Shown here: positions 1-8,055 of the stretch, one piece after another | Position numbering within the stretch: position 1 is the first letter of the stretch | How the letters are laid out: each line of letters opens with the position of its first letter | Origin: Tissierellia bacterium | GTDB taxonomy: Bacteria; Bacillota; Clostridia; Tissierellales; Peptoniphilaceae | Assembly: GCA_030535395.1 (NCBI GenBank) | Contig: JAUNLK010000007.1 | Span: 1-64,000 of the forward strand | Reading direction: 5' to 3' | DNA length: 64,000 bases | Notes under the pieces: model-generated | What the model was told of the DNA's origin: nothing | What the model saw: the letters and a program-made list of their open reading frames with translations, nothing else | Databases searched by the model: none | Made by a program: the position numbers and the translations under genes

Positions 1-23
1 TTTCTTTTCGAAACAGCTTATTT

Positions 24-239
24 AGTATATATCGCCGGAAGCTCGGTGTCAAGAACTTTTTTTGAAATTTCAAAAGTTTTTCTTGGCCCCTCTCTCGAGG
101 CGACTTTACTAGTATATGGCCGAGGACTTCATTTGTCAAGGGGATATTCCCTGAAATCATTTCATCCTTGGCCCAACATTGAGCTTTTATTCCTTCAATG
201 TTGCCTTTTTATTGTACCTAGGGGGCTTTACATTGTCAA
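24..239 (-). promoter_or_regulatory. Three tandem consensus promoters reading left out of the window (rRNA-operon type)
   Basis: Read on the minus strand, three promoters follow one another. P1 has TTGACA at 234-239 and TACAAT at 211-216. P2 has TTGACA at 134-139 and TATACT at 111-116. P3 has TTGACA at 47-52 and TATACT at 24-29. Each has a spacer of exactly 17 bases. A/T-rich stretches lie upstream of P1 and P3, like UP elements. Spacing of about 90-100 bases, perfect -35 boxes and the absence of any reading frame downstream to the edge are typical of rRNA operon promoters in Bacillota. The rRNA genes themselves would lie outside the window, so that target is inference. A plus-strand frame over 46-300 is explained by this region and is not called as a gene. 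Confidence 0.75.
174..203. other. Inverted repeat between tandem promoters
   Basis: CAACATTGA at 174-182 is repeated in inverse at 195-203. It lies just downstream of the rightmost of the three leftward promoters, so it would be at the start of that transcript. A short T-run follows on the plus strand. The role is unknown. Confidence 0.35.
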
Positions 240-251
240 TATCTTCGTACG

Positions 252-278
252 AAAAAAGACGAGGTTTTTAACCTCGTC
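252..278 (-). terminator. Rho-independent terminator of the pheS-argS operon
   Basis: GACGAGGTT at 258-266 pairs with AACCTCGTC at 270-278. The A-run at 252-257 becomes a U-run on the minus strand. It sits downstream of the membrane-protein gene that ends at 339 and just upstream of the tandem promoters, so it separates the two transcription units. Confidence 0.85.
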
Positions 279-338
279 CTTACATTCTTTCTCTGAATGA
301 TGTGTGCCTCTTACTTGGGCTTGTTTTGGGGCCCTTTC

Positions 339-1085
339 CTATTGAAAGTGGGCCATAAATGCTCTCTTTCTGGCACTGCCTCCCCGGAGGATGCGGTAGA
401 GTTGTCCCCGGAGGATCATGTACCAGCCTGTGAAAAGGAGGGAGAGGATCTGCCGGAGGATGAATACCGGGTCCCAGGATCCGCCGATTCTGATGACGGT
501 AAAGCCGCTCATCTGATTGACGATGTCGCTGCCCAGGATGCCCCCAATCATCCCCTGGGGGGTGAGGAGGAGGCTCTGGAGTCCGAGATAGATCAGCAGG
601 GGCAGGAGCCAGTGGAAGAAATTTCTCTTCCAAAAGTCCAGGACATGTTTCAGCCCCTCCACCCCCCGCTGCTGGTCCAGATAGATGGCCTCGGGGAGGG
701 GATTCAGGAGGAAGAAGAGGGCGAAGAAGATATTGCCATAGCTTCCGCCAATGCCCGTGATGAGTCTTGCAATCATGAGGATGAAGTAGATGCCGTAGAC
801 GGCGGAGAGGTATTTCAGGCTCTCTCTGCTGGGCACCAGTTTGGGTTTGCCCCGGTTCAGTACTCCCTCATAGATGCTCATGCCGTAGGCCACAATGGCC
901 GCATAGCCCAGGGCCACAATGAAGCCCACAATGGCCCCCATAAAGATCAACCGGGAGACCAGGAGATTGAAGAGGTAGAAGACCAGGGAGAGGCCCAGGG
1001 AAATGAGCAGGCTCCAGGGTGCCGTCTGGAGGGTTTCCCGGGTTTTTTTCTCCCCCAGGGCATAGACTTGGATCAGGTCCTTCAT
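339..1085 (-). CDS. Polytopic membrane protein of unknown function
   Basis: A 248-residue integral membrane protein that I cannot assign to a family. Hydrophobic segments lie near residues 24-45, 46-70, 92-112, 118-132, 157-175 and 207-226, so about six membrane spans are likely, with a short Lys/Arg-rich tail. No catalytic motif is visible. It is the last gene of the pheS-pheT-zapA-U32-mutS2-argS operon, starting 9 bases after the argS stop, and a terminator follows at 252-278. The likely ribosome site GAGGAC lies close to the argS stop. Its length resembles small Bacillota membrane families such as DUF975, but I see nothing that proves membership. Confidence 0.7.
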   Translation of the reverse strand: MKDLIQVYALGEKKTRETLQTAPWSLLISLGLSLVFYLFNLLVSRLIFMGAIVGFIVALGYAAIVAYGMSIYEGVLNRGKPKLVPSRESLKYLSAVYGIYFILMIARLITGIGGSYGNIFFALFFLLNPLPEAIYLDQQRGVEGLKHVLDFWKRNFFHWLLPLLIYLGLQSLLLTPQGMIGGILGSDIVNQMSGFTVIRIGGSWDPVFILRQILSLLFTGWYMILRGQLYRILRGGSARKRAFMAHFQ

Positions 1086-1094
1086 GGAATGTCC

Positions 1095-2807
1095 TCACAT
1101 TTTTTCCGGTGCGCCGATGCCCAACAGGCTCAGGCCCACTTTGATGAGGGTCTTCACCCCATAGGAGAGGAAGAGGCGGGTATTGGTGGCCTCGGCATCC
1201 TCGGTGATGATGGGGGTGCTATTGTAGTATTTATTGAAGAGTTTTGCCGTCTCCACAATGTAGCGGGTGATGAAATAGGGCTCGTTTTTCTCGTGAGCGT
1301 CCACCACCACTTGGTGGAAACCGTAGAGCTGGGCCAGAATTTCGTGGGCCAGGGCCTGGTCCAGCTCCTCAATTTTAATGGGGCCATCCACCTGGAAGTT
1401 TCCCTTTTCCAGGAGGGAGGCGATTCGGGCGTGGGTGTACTGAACATAGGGGCCCGTTTCCCCGTCGAAGGAGAGGGTGCGGTCCCAGTCGAAGACATAG
1501 TCCTTGATCCTTTGATTGAAGAGCTCTTGGAATTTCACCGCACCGATGCCCACCGTTTGCGCCAGTGCCCTGCGATTTTCCACGGCCTTGCCGGTCTCCT
1601 CTTCCCGCTGAATGAGGATCTCCTCCACTTTGTCCGTGGCTCTTTTCAGGACGTCCTCCAAGTAGACCACTTTCCCCCTTCGGGTGGAGAGGGTGCCGTC
1701 CTTGAGGCTCACCATGCCAAAGGAGACGTGCTCGCAGTCCTTCACCCACTCGTGGCCCATTTTGTCCAGAATGGCGAAGAGCTGCTGGAAGTGGAGATTC
1801 TGCTGACTGGCCACCACATAGACGGACTTGTAGAAGTCGTAGGTCTTTTTCCGGTAGAGGGCGGTGGCAATGTCCCGGGTGAGGTAGATGGTGGAGCCGT
1901 CGCTTTTGATGATGATGGCGGGGGGCAGTTTGTACTCGTCGAGATTGACGATTTGAGCGCCCTTGCTCTCCACCAGTATGCCCTTTTCCTTCATTTCTTC
2001 CACGGCCTCGGGCATGAGGTCGGTGTAGAAGCTCTCCCCCCGGTAGGAGTCGAACTCGATGTCCAGAAGTTCATAGACCCGCTTGAATTCCTTGAGGCTC
2101 ACATCTCTGAACCACTGCCAGAGGGCCACGGCCTCCTCATCCTGCTCCTCCAGGCGCTTGAACCAGTTTCTGGATTCGTCCAGAAGCTCGGGATTTTCCT
2201 CCGCTTCCTTGTTGATCCGCACATAGAGTTTCACCAGTTCGGGAATGGGATTTTTTTCAATGACTTCAGGGTCTCCCCATTTGAGATAGGCGTTGATCAT
2301 CATGCCAAATTGGGTGCCATAGTCTCCCAGGTGATTGATGCTCACGGTGTTGTAGCCCAGATAGTCGTAGATTCTCTTTAAGCTGTCGCCGATGACGGTG
2401 GTGCGGATGTGGCCAATGTGGAAGGGCTTGGCAATATTGGGGCTGGAGTACTCCATGACCACTTGGCGGTTCTGCCCCACATCCACTTTTCCAAAGTCCT
2501 CCCCCCGGCGCCTCAAATCTTCCAGGACTTCCCTGGCCAGGTGGTCCTTGTCGATGAAGAAGTTGAGATAGGGGCCCTGCACTCTGATCTCCTCAATGGC
2601 AGGGACCTCCCCCAATTGCTCCTTTAGCTCCGCGGCAATTTGATTGGGGCTCTTGCGAAATACCTTGGCCAGAGTGAAGGTGGGAAAGGCGTAGTCTCCC
2701 ATTTCCCTCTGGGGCGGAATCTCCAACATTTCGCCAATGGTATCAGCGTCCAGGGCCTCAATGGCTCCATCCAGGCTGCTTACAATCCCCTCTTTATAAT
2801 CGAACAT
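1095..2807 (-). CDS. argS: Arginyl-tRNA synthetase
   Basis: Class I aminoacyl-tRNA synthetase that charges tRNA-Arg with arginine in the cytoplasm. At 570 residues it has the usual length. The N-terminal additional domain (about residues 1-87) is followed by the Rossmann fold with the HIGH signature (HIGH at 130-133, in the context PFHIGHIRT). The KMSKS loop is replaced by a degenerate form (STRRGK), as in many ArgRS. The C-terminal anticodon domain ends in the family-typical LLGIGAPEKM. It lies 8 bases downstream of the mutS2 stop and shares the operon that starts at pheS. No T-box precedes it, so the operon promoter is probably its main source of transcription. Confidence 0.97.
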   Translation of the reverse strand: MFDYKEGIVSSLDGAIEALDADTIGEMLEIPPQREMGDYAFPTFTLAKVFRKSPNQIAAELKEQLGEVPAIEEIRVQGPYLNFFIDKDHLAREVLEDLRRRGEDFGKVDVGQNRQVVMEYSSPNIAKPFHIGHIRTTVIGDSLKRIYDYLGYNTVSINHLGDYGTQFGMMINAYLKWGDPEVIEKNPIPELVKLYVRINKEAEENPELLDESRNWFKRLEEQDEEAVALWQWFRDVSLKEFKRVYELLDIEFDSYRGESFYTDLMPEAVEEMKEKGILVESKGAQIVNLDEYKLPPAIIIKSDGSTIYLTRDIATALYRKKTYDFYKSVYVVASQQNLHFQQLFAILDKMGHEWVKDCEHVSFGMVSLKDGTLSTRRGKVVYLEDVLKRATDKVEEILIQREEETGKAVENRRALAQTVGIGAVKFQELFNQRIKDYVFDWDRTLSFDGETGPYVQYTHARIASLLEKGNFQVDGPIKIEELDQALAHEILAQLYGFHQVVVDAHEKNEPYFITRYIVETAKLFNKYYNSTPIITEDAEATNTRLFLSYGVKTLIKVGLSLLGIGAPEKM

Positions 2808-2815
2808 AATTCCTC

Positions 2816-5194
2816 CTACTTTAGATGGGCCACAGTGACGCCTGTGCCCCCCTCCTCCGGTTGCGGGACTTCCTGACTCTTCACCGCAGGGTGTTTTTTG
2901 AGATAATCCTTCACTTTTCTGCCCAGGGCGCCAGTGCCCTTTCCGTGAATAATTCTAAGGTACTGGACATTACTCAAGAAGGCATCGTCGATGCTCTTGT
3001 CCAGTATGGGCAGGGCATCCTCGAAGGTCTTGCCCCTGATGTCCACTTCCGTCTTGGCGTTTTGCACCTTGTCCTTCATGACCTTCCGGGCGCTCCCCCT
3101 GTTTTTGGGGGTCTTCTTCTCGGGCTTTCTGAGAATGAGGGCCTTTCGGGGGACGGTGAGTTTCATCAGTCCCGCCTGTATGAGGACATTGCCCTTGTTG
3201 TCCTCCGGCTCCAGGACCGTGGCCTCCACGCCCAGGGATTCCGCGAAGACGCTGTCTCCCGGTTTCACCTTTTGAGCGGGATTGGAGGCCTTTTCGATGA
3301 CAATGCCCCGGTCCTTCGCCCGAAGATGCTTCAGGTCCTCCCGAAGGAGGTCCTGGGCCCCCTGTATGGTGCGGGCCTCGTCCTTCTCTAAAAATTCTTT
3401 TAAATCTTTAATTTCAGAAACGGCCAGATCCACATCTTCCTTGGCCCTCTGTACCATTTCCTTGGCCTCTTTCCGGGCCTCCTCCAGGATTTTCTCCCGC
3501 TGATTTTTCAGGGCTCGGTTCTCCCCCTCCAGCCTTCGCCAGCGGATCTTGAGATCCCGCTCCTGAACTTCCAGCGCTTCCCGCTGCTCCTCATACTGGG
3601 CCCGCTCTTTTTCCAGGCGGCCCAGGACGTCCTCAAAGACAATATCCTCCCGCTCCAGACGGCGGTGGGCCTCCTCCAGGACATCTCTCCCCAGGCCCAG
3701 TCTCCGGGCAATTTCGAAGGCATTGCTCTTTCCGGGAACCCCCAGAATGAGGCGGTAGGTGGGGACCAGCCGCTCCAGGTCAAATTCCATGGAGCCATTC
3801 TCCACCCCCTCTCGGGTGAGGGCGTAGAGTTTCAGGGGATTGTAGTGGGTGGTGGCCATGAGGTGAATCCCCCGGTCCCTCAAGTACTCGATGATGGCAA
3901 TGGCCAGGGCCGCCCCCTCGGTGGGGTCGGTGCCGGCGCCCAGCTCGTCGAAGAGGACCAGGCCGTGGTAGTCCACATCCTCCAAAATTTGTATGATGTG
4001 GCCCATGTGGGCGCTGAAGGTGGAGAGGGACTGCTCAATGGACTGCTCATCGCCGATGTCTGCGTAGACTCCGGAGTAGATCCCCAGCTCGCTCCCCTCC
4101 TCGGCGGGAATGTGGAGGCCGTACTGGTGCATGAGAACCATGAGGCCGAAGGTCTTTAAGGTCACCGTCTTCCCCCCGGTGTTGGGCCCGGTGATGATGA
4201 GCTGATTGAAATCTCCCCCCAGGGTGACACTGAGGGGCACCACGGTCTTTTGATCCAGGAGGGGGTGCTTGGCCCCGTGGAGCTCGCTGTATCGCTCTTC
4301 ATTGAGTTTGGGGCGAATGGCCTTGGTGTCAATGGCCAGGCGGCCCTTGGCCAGGGTGAGGTCCAATTGGCGGTAGAGGACTTCATTCTCCTTGAACTCC
4401 TCGGGGTACTGGCCAATCCACTCACTGAGTTCCTTTAAGATTCTCCGAATCTCCTCCCGCTCCTGGAGCTCCAGCTCCCGAAGTTCGTTGTTGTTTTCCA
4501 CCACGGCCATGGGCTCAATGTAGACGGTCTGCCCCGTCTGACTCATATCGTGGACCAGCCCGGGAACCTTACTTTTGGCATCCTTCCGCACGGGGATGAC
4601 ATAGCGGCCCCCCCGCATGGTCACCAGGGCATCCTGCAGGTGGCCCTGCTCCTCGGTCTGGGAGAGGATGGCCTGGAGGGTGCCCCGGAGCTGATCCTTC
4701 TTGCCGGCGATTTTTTTCCGAATGCGGAAGAGCTCGTCGCTGGCGTGATCGTAGAGGGTGGAGTCGCTCTCAATGGTCCTTTCGATCTTTCGCTCCAGGG
4801 CCCCGTCGGTCCAGAGGCCCTCAGAGATCCCCACGAAGTAGGGAAACAACTCTTCATCCCGCTCTTGGATAAATTCCTTGAGGAGTCGCACCCCCCGGAG
4901 GCCATCGCCAATATTCAAGATCTGATGAATTTCCAAAACCCCGCCCCGCTGGGCATAGCCCGCGGACTGGGCCATGGGGGTGGCGCCAAAGAGGGGCACA
5001 TTGGGGGCCACGGAGAGGAGGCGCACCGCCTCCTCCGTCTCCTCCTGGGCCCTGAAAATCTCCCGGGCGTCGGTGAGAAATTCCAGTTCCTCCACCCCAC
5101 TCCGTCCCAAAGACGAGGCGCAGCGATCCTTCAGCTGTTCCAGTATGCGGTCGAATTCCAGAATTGATTCAATACTTCGTCTGCTCGATGCCAA
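2816..5194 (-). CDS. mutS2: Endonuclease MutS2
   Basis: MutS-family ATPase lacking the mismatch-recognition domain; in other Bacillota it acts on recombination intermediates and rescues collided ribosomes. With the start chosen here it has 792 residues, normal for the family. The Walker A motif GPNTGGKT is at about 336-343, a long coiled coil with many Glu/Arg/Lys follows, and a C-terminal Smr nuclease domain (DIRG, HGKGTG) fills roughly the last 85 residues. An ATG-type start farther upstream would overlap the U32 gene by 125 bases and add a low-complexity Ser/Gly/Pro tail. The TTG at 5192-5194 has AAGGAGG at 5200-5206 five bases upstream, and the family-typical sequence begins right there, so I take the TTG. 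Confidence 0.93.
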   Translation of the reverse strand: MASSRRSIESILEFDRILEQLKDRCASSLGRSGVEELEFLTDAREIFRAQEETEEAVRLLSVAPNVPLFGATPMAQSAGYAQRGGVLEIHQILNIGDGLRGVRLLKEFIQERDEELFPYFVGISEGLWTDGALERKIERTIESDSTLYDHASDELFRIRKKIAGKKDQLRGTLQAILSQTEEQGHLQDALVTMRGGRYVIPVRKDAKSKVPGLVHDMSQTGQTVYIEPMAVVENNNELRELELQEREEIRRILKELSEWIGQYPEEFKENEVLYRQLDLTLAKGRLAIDTKAIRPKLNEERYSELHGAKHPLLDQKTVVPLSVTLGGDFNQLIITGPNTGGKTVTLKTFGLMVLMHQYGLHIPAEEGSELGIYSGVYADIGDEQSIEQSLSTFSAHMGHIIQILEDVDYHGLVLFDELGAGTDPTEGAALAIAIIEYLRDRGIHLMATTHYNPLKLYALTREGVENGSMEFDLERLVPTYRLILGVPGKSNAFEIARRLGLGRDVLEEAHRRLEREDIVFEDVLGRLEKERAQYEEQREALEVQERDLKIRWRRLEGENRALKNQREKILEEARKEAKEMVQRAKEDVDLAVSEIKDLKEFLEKDEARTIQGAQDLLREDLKHLRAKDRGIVIEKASNPAQKVKPGDSVFAESLGVEATVLEPEDNKGNVLIQAGLMKLTVPRKALILRKPEKKTPKNRGSARKVMKDKVQNAKTEVDIRGKTFEDALPILDKSIDDAFLSNVQYLRIIHGKGTGALGRKVKDYLKKHPAVKSQEVPQPEEGGTGVTVAHLK

Positions 5195-5204
5195 CAAATC
5201 CTCC

Positions 5205-7493
5205 TTATTCTTCTCGGACGATGATCCCCCGGCGGTAGTGGCCCTTGGTGTAGGTTCTATTGAAGATTTCCCGGGAGATCTCCTCCCCTTGGATGAACTG
5301 TCGTCCGGCTCTGATGATGTCCCTTCCATCTTCCCCCTCCAAGAGGGCCACGCGAATGACCCTGGGGTGAAGGGCCCGAAGGGAGCGCTCCTCCTTTAGA
5401 AGGAGGGTGGGCCTGTCGTTGTAGACCTCCGTTTGGTCGCAGTAGCGATAGAGGGGAAAGATGGATCCCCGCTGATCCTTGAGGCCAAAGCCCTTGCGAT
5501 AGCCGCAGTGGTCGCAGTTTCGATCACTGCCACAGCCCTTTTTCAAACTCAAGGGGCAGTGCTTCATAATCATATTTCGATTGTGCCCGTAGACGGTGAT
5601 TTCCCCCACGGAGCCAAAGGTATCGGCCAATTTTTTCAGCTGCTCGCTGTTGAGCTCCAGGGAGAGCTCCACCTCATCCCCTCGGTCCTTGGCCAGTTGT
5701 ACGGACTCTCGATTGAAGAGATTGAGCCCCGGCCCCCAAATGAGCCTCTCCCCTTTGAGCTGATGAATCTGACCCAGGGAGGCCCCGCGGTACCCATCAT
5801 ATCCCAGGGACTTGGCCTCTTCCAGGGAAAAATCCGGCTGAAAGGGGAGGCTCAGGTAGATGGACAGGCCCCTCTCGTGGACATAGTCCACCGCCACCTG
5901 ACTGGGCCGGGCGTACCAGTCCACCCGGTCAATGAGCTCCATGGGGAGTTTCTCCAAATCCTCCTGGCTCCGGACCTCCACGGCCAGGAGGGTCTTACCC
6001 CCTGGGGCGAAGTCGTAGCCTGAGAAGGAGTAGTCCCTCCCGGGGCCCCTCTCAGGGTGGAGGCTCCGGTGAACTTGTTCCAGGGCCTCCCTGCGGAGGC
6101 CATTGATGAGGGAGATGGGGAGAAAGGCCTCGGGATCCAAGTCCAGGGCCACTTCCTCCAGGAAGAAGGGGCTGTCCCCAAATTTTTCCAGATTGCTCCG
6201 AATCCGCTGGGGATCCGGGCCCCGCTTCTGGGCCCGCTCCACGGGGGTCTCACTCTCCACCCGGACATCTGCCAGGGTGAAGACGGCAGGGGCCCCCACC
6301 CGGGCCCGGAAGGAGCCCCTCAGGGGAATCCGTCCCCGGAGCTCATCCTCGTCCACGGCCATCCGCTCCTCCAGCTCCTTGGAGACCAACCGGCGAATGG
6401 GTCCCGCCACAGCCCGCTCTCCCACGGAGAATTTTCGGTTTTTCCCCGGGGCCAGATCCCGGTCCAGGGTGAAATTGATGGGGCCCCTCTTTCCAGAGAC
6501 GGAGAGGAGGTCCCCCTCATGGAGGGCCTCTGTGATCTCCCCCTGGGCCAGGCGGCCATCGGAGTCTTGGAGCTTGCCCACTTCCACCCCAATGTGATTG
6601 GGCTGGGCCTTTTGGATGTAGCTTTCCCCGAAGGCGCCGAAGGCCAGTCCCTCGGTGGTGGTGCGATTGAAGGCCTGGGCCATGTCTTGGGGCCGGGTCT
6701 TCTTTCCGTCCAGGGCGTTTCGGTAGTTTTGGGTGATGGCCGCCACATAGGTGGGGCTCTTCATTCGCCCCTCCAATTTAAAGCTGTCCACGCCAGCGGC
6801 CTTCAGTTCATCCACCCGGTGGATGAGATTGAGGTCCCGGGGGCTGATGAGATATCCCCGGGGATAGACCACTTCCCCCCTGTCGTTGACAATTTCGTAG
6901 GACTTCCGGCAGCTCTGGGCGCAGTTGCCCCGATTGCCACTTCGGCCCCCCAGGATGGAACTGAAGAGGCACTGGCCGCTGACGCTGACACAGAGGGCCC
7001 CGTGGCTGAAGGCCTCCAGGGCCAGTTGGGTCTGATCCTTGATCTTTCTCATGGTCTCCAGGGGAGTTTCCCTGCCCACCACCACACGGGAAAAGCCCAT
7101 CTTCTCTAGGAAGAGGGCTCCTTCAAAAGTATTTACGCTCATTTGGGTGGAGGCGTGGAGTTCAAACTCCGGCAGGGCCTCGCGAATCACCTGGGCGAGA
7201 CCCAGGTCCTGGAGGATGAGGGCATCCACCCCCAAATGATAGAGGCTCCGGGCATAGTCCAGGGCCTCGGGAAGTTCCTCATCCCCAATGAGGATGTTGA
7301 AGGTGACGAAGATCTTCTTTCCCATGGCATGTGCCAGAACCAGGGCCTCCTCCAGCTCCTCCAACGAGAAGTTCTTGGCGTGGGCCCGGGCGCTGAATTT
7401 TCGCCCCCCCAGATAGATGGCATCGGCCCCATTGGCTAGGGCGGCCTTCAGGGCCTCCATGCTCCCGGCGGGAGCCAGTAGTTCAGGACTCAT
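5205..7493 (-). CDS. U32 family peptidase/hydroxylase with C-terminal DUF3656-like region
   Basis: A 762-residue U32 protein. The N-terminus (ELLAPAGSMEALKAAL) and the signature LEGRMKSPTYVA are diagnostic. Cysteines around GNRGNCAQSC and a C-terminal cluster (CGSDRNCDHCGY) could bind an iron-sulfur cluster. The length and C-terminal extension match the longer branch that includes E. coli RlhA (YdcP), which hydroxylates C2501 of 23S rRNA; shorter relatives make 5-hydroxyuridine in tRNA. An RNA-hydroxylation role is therefore more likely than proteolysis, but that is inference. It overlaps the zapA 3' end by 11 bases and its stop lies 10 bases before mutS2, so translation is probably coupled. 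Confidence 0.88.
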   Translation of the reverse strand: MSPELLAPAGSMEALKAALANGADAIYLGGRKFSARAHAKNFSLEELEEALVLAHAMGKKIFVTFNILIGDEELPEALDYARSLYHLGVDALILQDLGLAQVIREALPEFELHASTQMSVNTFEGALFLEKMGFSRVVVGRETPLETMRKIKDQTQLALEAFSHGALCVSVSGQCLFSSILGGRSGNRGNCAQSCRKSYEIVNDRGEVVYPRGYLISPRDLNLIHRVDELKAAGVDSFKLEGRMKSPTYVAAITQNYRNALDGKKTRPQDMAQAFNRTTTEGLAFGAFGESYIQKAQPNHIGVEVGKLQDSDGRLAQGEITEALHEGDLLSVSGKRGPINFTLDRDLAPGKNRKFSVGERAVAGPIRRLVSKELEERMAVDEDELRGRIPLRGSFRARVGAPAVFTLADVRVESETPVERAQKRGPDPQRIRSNLEKFGDSPFFLEEVALDLDPEAFLPISLINGLRREALEQVHRSLHPERGPGRDYSFSGYDFAPGGKTLLAVEVRSQEDLEKLPMELIDRVDWYARPSQVAVDYVHERGLSIYLSLPFQPDFSLEEAKSLGYDGYRGASLGQIHQLKGERLIWGPGLNLFNRESVQLAKDRGDEVELSLELNSEQLKKLADTFGSVGEITVYGHNRNMIMKHCPLSLKKGCGSDRNCDHCGYRKGFGLKDQRGSIFPLYRYCDQTEVYNDRPTLLLKEERSLRALHPRVIRVALLEGEDGRDIIRAGRQFIQGEEISREIFNRTYTKGHYRRGIIVREE

Positions 7494-8040
7494 GGCCCTG
7501 ATTCTTTCTGAGGACGGAGATTTCCTTTTTCAGATCCACAATGGTCATATTCCGCTGGTAGTTCTGCTCCTCCAGCTCCCGCAATTTCTCGTCCCGGAGG
7601 CTCTGCTCCTCCTGCAGCTCCTTGGAAGTTTCGGTCATGGATTTCAGTTCCCGCTTCACTTCCTCCAGATCTCCCTTCAGCTGGGAGAGTTCCTCCTCCC
7701 GCTGATGTTTGCCCTCTTTGAGCTGATCCCGCTCCTCTTCCAGGACCTTGGAGATGCGCTCCAATTCCTCCAGGCGCTCCACCGTTTGGCGGGCCTTTTC
7801 CACATCGGCCACATTGTCTGCGATTTCCGCTTCCTGGGCGCTGCGCTGTTTTTGTTCGTCCAGAATATTTAAGGCCGTCAAGAGGGCCACTTGAATGTCG
7901 GACAACTGCCGGTAGTTCTGCTCTATGAGCTGGAGCTTTTCATTGAGTTCCGTGGCAAGGGAGGCCACATAGTCCTCATCGTCGCTGCCCACCACATAAA
8001 AGGTCATGCCGTAGAGCTGAACTTTTACCTTTTTAGACAT
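7483..8040 (-). CDS. zapA: Cell division protein ZapA with long coiled-coil extension
   Basis: ZapA-type FtsZ-ring stabiliser. Residues 1-90 carry the family pattern: a short strand region (VKVQLYGMTFYVVGSDDEDY), then a helix with ALNILDEQ. Beyond about residue 90 the protein continues as a highly charged coiled coil (Glu/Lys/Gln/Arg rich) to residue 185, about twice the usual length. It lies between pheT and the U32 gene, a common Bacillota arrangement. The extension could hold extra partners or lengthen the FtsZ cross-bridge; that is inference. The ribosome site GGAGGAAAT sits directly before the ATG. Confidence 0.88.
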   Translation of the reverse strand: MSKKVKVQLYGMTFYVVGSDDEDYVASLATELNEKLQLIEQNYRQLSDIQVALLTALNILDEQKQRSAQEAEIADNVADVEKARQTVERLEELERISKVLEEERDQLKEGKHQREEELSQLKGDLEEVKRELKSMTETSKELQEEQSLRDEKLRELEEQNYQRNMTIVDLKKEISVLRKNQGHES

Positions 8041-8055
8041 ATTTCCTCCTTCCCG

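Noticed and set aside
46..300. Plus-strand open frame at the left edge
   Set aside because: It overlies the tandem promoters and terminator, has no ribosome site and no family resemblance.
297..2381. Long plus-strand frame opposite argS (694 codons)
   Set aside because: It is a mirror frame of a strongly G+C-biased gene on the minus strand.
5195..5329. Longer mutS2 start
   Set aside because: It would overlap the U32 gene by 125 bases and add low-complexity sequence; the TTG at 5194 has a strong ribosome site.
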